A stretch of 8,264 bases of DNA from an uncultured Eubacteriales bacterium. Lineage in GTDB: Bacteria > Bacillota > Clostridia > Christensenellales > Aristaeellaceae. Shown here one piece after another: positions 6,426 through 8,264 of this stretch (within the stretch, counting starts at the first letter, position 1; every line of letters begins with the position of its first letter). The notes beneath the pieces are model-generated. The model worked only from the letters and a program-made list of their open reading frames with translations, did not search any database and was not told where the DNA came from. A program made the translations under genes and the position numbers. Location: NCBI GenBank assembly GCA_900548145.1, contig URJB01000078.1, forward strand, positions 1-8,264. The letters run 5' to 3'.

Positions 6426-7931
6426 GTGGAAAAACAAACGGCGCTGCTTCAAAACAGGAAAACTGCCCGGCTGCTGTACTGGCTCTGCTTTGTCTGCCTG
6501 ATGCTGGCGGCGGGCGTTCTTCTGTTCGGCAGGCTGTCCGCCGCCCGGCTGGAGGACTATGACGAGCTGCGCCACGGTCAGAACGCCTATGAAATGCTCC
6601 AGAGCGGAGATTACATCGTCCATACGTACCACGGCGAAGCGGACTACTACAACTGCAAGCCGCCGCTGGGCCTCTGGATCATCACGCTGGGCTACCGCCT
6701 GTTCGGATATAACCTGCTGGGGCTGCGCTTTTTCAGCGCCCTGAGCCTTTGGCTGATGATCGGCATTCTGGGGCTGTGGCTTCGCCGGTATGGCTCGCTG
6801 ACTTCCCTGCTCTCCATGGGCGCGATGGTGGCCACTAAGGCAGTGTACCTTTACCATTACGCCCGCTATGGCGAGCTGGACGCGTTTTTTCAGCTGTTTT
6901 TCACCCTTTCCATGCTCTGTATGCTGGAAAGCCGGAGAAACGCGCGGTTCCACTACGGCGGCGCGTTCTTCTTTGCGCTGGCCTTCATGACCAAAAGCTA
7001 CCACGCCGCGCTGATCCCGCTGATCTATCTGCTGTACCTGCTGCTGACCGGGCGCGTCCGGGAGATCACGCCGAAGCGGGTACTGCTGCTTCTGGCCGTG
7101 GCAGCGGCCGTGATTTTGCCCTGGGCCGTCCTGCGCTGGCAGCGGGACGGGTTCACTTTCCTGAAAGCCATGTTCCAGACGGACGTTGCCCAGCGGGCCG
7201 GACTGAGTGCCGAGGAGCTGGGCACGGATTTCTACTGGTATCTATACATCGAGTATCTGTTCCAGCAGCCCATGTTTGCGGGCGCGATGATCCTCTGCAC
7301 CGTTTCCGGGCCGCTGCTGGCGGGGAACGGCCGTCTCCGCCGGGAAGAAAAAGCCGACCTGACCGGCCTTCTGCTGTGGCTGATCGTCCCTGTGCTGTTT
7401 TTCAGCCTGATCCCCTTCAAGCTGCGCTGGTACGTATACGCCAGTCTGACGGCGGGCGCGGCGCTGCTGGGCTGGACGGTGCAGCATCTGGCGAACCATT
7501 TCGGCGGCAAAAGCTGGAAGGCGCTGGCCTGTCTCGGCGTTTCCGTTGCCCTGATCGCGGTCTGCTCGCTGGACTGCCTGTCCTATGTTCGGAATTTAAA
7601 CTACCGCCAGAATTACCAGCAAATGATGATAAACGCCCTTCACCGCGAAACAGACGCGGGCGTTCATGCCTACGTGCAGTACGGCGAAACGGCGGATGGC
7701 GTTCACGTGACCCGCTGGCAGGACGGCGACCGCTTCATTGCGGAGCTGTACGGCGCGCTGGTCTGCGAGGACGGCGGAGCCGCGGCCTTTGAAGCCGACG
7801 AGGGGCGCGCCGTTCTGCTGATCGGCGCCGGCGGGCAGGAGGCCCTGACGGAGCGTCTTTCCGGCCTTTACGGCCCGGCGCTGGAAAAAGGCGGCGTAAT
7901 GCTGTTCACTAAGGAAGCTGCGCTGCCTTAA
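6426..7931 (+). CDS. Family-39 (ArnT/PMT-type) membrane glycosyltransferase
   Basis: GT-C enzymes of this type move a sugar from a polyprenyl-phosphate carrier to a lipid, glycan or protein on the outer side of the membrane. Numbering from the GTG start gives 501 aa. Visible family marks: one helix at about 16-35, then the outside loop with the catalytic-type acidic pair DE (46-47), R49, the AYEMLQSGDY stretch (54-63) and KPPLGLW (78-84), exactly the DE...R...M..GD...KPPL..W pattern of ArnT-like proteins. Next come ARYGELDAFF (146-155), MTKSYHA (188-194) and a later FKLRWYVY, also typical. About 10-12 membrane helices end near residue 410, followed by a soluble domain of roughly 90 residues outside the membrane. 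It probably forms an operon with the upstream membrane protein. The acceptor is unknown; no lipid A genes are expected in a Firmicute, so teichoic acid, surface polysaccharide or protein are possible. Confidence 0.88.
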   Translation: MEKQTALLQNRKTARLLYWLCFVCLMLAAGVLLFGRLSAARLEDYDELRHGQNAYEMLQSGDYIVHTYHGEADYYNCKPPLGLWIITLGYRLFGYNLLGLRFFSALSLWLMIGILGLWLRRYGSLTSLLSMGAMVATKAVYLYHYARYGELDAFFQLFFTLSMLCMLESRRNARFHYGGAFFFALAFMTKSYHAALIPLIYLLYLLLTGRVREITPKRVLLLLAVAAAVILPWAVLRWQRDGFTFLKAMFQTDVAQRAGLSAEELGTDFYWYLYIEYLFQQPMFAGAMILCTVSGPLLAGNGRLRREEKADLTGLLLWLIVPVLFFSLIPFKLRWYVYASLTAGAALLGWTVQHLANHFGGKSWKALACLGVSVALIAVCSLDCLSYVRNLNYRQNYQQMMINALHRETDAGVHAYVQYGETADGVHVTRWQDGDRFIAELYGALVCEDGGAAAFEADEGRAVLLIGAGGQEALTERLSGLYGPALEKGGVMLFTKEAALP

Positions 7932-7949
7932 GAATCACTCGCCCGTGTT

Positions 7950-8007
7950 GGACTCGTTCTTGCGCTCAGCCCCGTTAACGGGTGCTTCGCCGCAGTCCTC
8001 CTTTTTT
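7950..8007 (+). terminator. Likely intrinsic terminator of the membrane-protein operon
   Basis: Starting 18 nt after the stop codon, GGAC (7950-7953) can pair with GTCC (7995-7998), enclosing an interrupted hairpin at 7961-7994 (TGC-GC-AGC-CCCG with loop TTAA) centred on the palindrome CCCGTTAACGGG (7971-7982). Three bases later a run of six T (8002-8007) follows. The stem has small internal loops and bulges, so strength is moderate. Confidence 0.5.
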
Positions 8008-8052
8008 CGTAGCCTTCAGTCGTTTTGCGAAAAGCAGGAAAGGCAAGACTCA

Positions 8053-8087
8053 GGACCGCCCTTCACCCTCGGCGAAAGGCGCGGTCC
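8053..8087 (+). other. Second stem-loop in the 3' intergenic region
   Basis: GGACCGC (8053-8059) pairs with GCGGTCC (8081-8087) and CCTT (8060-8063) with AAGG (8076-8079), giving 11 bp with one bulged C and a 12-nt loop. TTTTT occurs at 8101-8105, 13 nt beyond the stem, too far for a classic terminator. It may be a back-up terminator or part of a structured RNA; no known RNA family was recognised. Confidence 0.35.
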
Positions 8088-8113
8088 CCGGCTTCTCAAC
8101 TTTTTATTCCTTC

Positions 8114-8137
8114 AGACACAGAAATTTTTCTGTGTCT
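8114..8137 (+). terminator. Perfect hairpin directly before the right repeat
   Basis: AGACACAGA (8114-8122) pairs perfectly with TCTGTGTCT (8129-8137); the AATTTT between them forms the loop or partly extends the stem. No T-run follows. It occupies the same position relative to the adjoining repeat as the 90-125 hairpin does on the left, although the sequences are unrelated. A role in ending or protecting transcripts is inferred; it overlaps the repeat boundary by 2 nt. Confidence 0.4.
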
Positions 8138-8224
8138 CAGGCCGTCGAAAAACCCCTGATCGACCGCCACGTCTGCGAACAGCGCTCTGCGGCCCGCTCC
8201 CCTACGGGACGCGGGCTTCGGACT
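8136..8224 (+). repeat. Right copy of the ~90-bp repeat, inverted relative to 1-90
   Basis: Reading rightward it begins CTCAGGCCGTCGAAAAACCC and ends GCGGGCTTCGGACT, the reverse complement of the left copy with 7 mismatches and one gap. The internal stem-loop is kept, apart from the C-to-T change (left-copy position 16), which leaves a G.U pair if the RNA is read toward the genes but an A-C mismatch if read away from them. Sequence beyond 8224 cannot be compared because the left copy meets the window edge. It follows the 3' end of the membrane-protein operon, as the left copy follows ligA. Confidence 0.85.
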
Positions 8225-8229
8225 GCGGT

Positions 8230-8244
8230 AGCCCTTTCAGGGCT
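8230..8244. other. Small hairpin just outside the right repeat
   Basis: AGCCCT (8230-8235) and AGGGCT (8239-8244) form a 6-bp stem with a TTC loop, 5 nt beyond the alignable part of the repeat. It may be a further part of the same repeat element. The remaining 20 nt to the window end hold nothing recognisable. Confidence 0.35.
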
Positions 8245-8264
8245 GTCCTCGTCCTCGGTGCTGC

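Noticed and set aside
1..8224. The inverted repeats as ends of a transposon or integrated element
   Set aside because: There is no transposase, integrase or other mobility gene between them, and the cargo includes core genes in their usual Firmicutes order. Target-site duplications cannot be tested because the left copy starts at base 1.
7932..8264. tRNA, tmRNA, RNase P RNA, T-box or cyclic-di-GMP riboswitch in the 3' region
   Set aside because: I looked for their conserved cores on both strands and found none; only local stem-loops were seen.
1..8264. CRISPR array or tandem repeats
   Set aside because: No regularly spaced short direct repeats were seen; the only long repeat is the single inverted pair at the ends.

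Overview
This GC-rich window (roughly 60% G+C by eye) most likely comes from a member of the Clostridia, Oscillospirales-like, in the Firmicutes. The evidence is the leftward cluster yerC-pcrA-ligA, a classic Firmicutes neighbourhood (Bacillus subtilis has yerC close to pcrA-ligA), together with AGGAGG-type ribosome binding sites and a ligase whose motif spellings look like a divergent clostridial branch. The species cannot be named from the sequence alone.

Layout. Bases 1-90 are a repeat whose inverted copy lies at 8136-8224, about 91% identical by hand alignment (49 of the 50 outermost bases match). Each copy abuts a stem-loop on its gene-facing side, and the two stem-loops differ in sequence. 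Bases 134-4714 hold a tightly packed leftward operon: a TrpR-fold regulator of the YerC family, the helicase PcrA (start and stop overlap as ATGA) and the NAD-dependent DNA ligase LigA (1-nt gap). The 215-nt intergenic space 4715-4929 carries divergent promoter candidates and a small palindrome well placed to be an operator for yerC. Bases 4930-7931 hold a rightward pair of polytopic membrane proteins: a DUF6056-like protein and a family-39 glycosyltransferase of the ArnT/PMT type, separated by 23 nt once the second start is corrected to a GTG at 6426. The last 333 nt have no gene; they contain a terminator candidate, further stem-loops and the right-hand repeat.

How it works together. The left operon is DNA maintenance (unwinding and sealing, with a small regulator in front). 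The right pair looks like cell-envelope glycosylation using polyprenyl-phosphate-linked sugar at the outer face of the membrane. The two operons are divergently transcribed and share only the intergenic region; nothing suggests a functional link between them. Both transcripts run into the same repeat element, which has the same orientation relative to transcription in each case. This is the most unusual feature of the window. No complete new defence or mobile system is visible.
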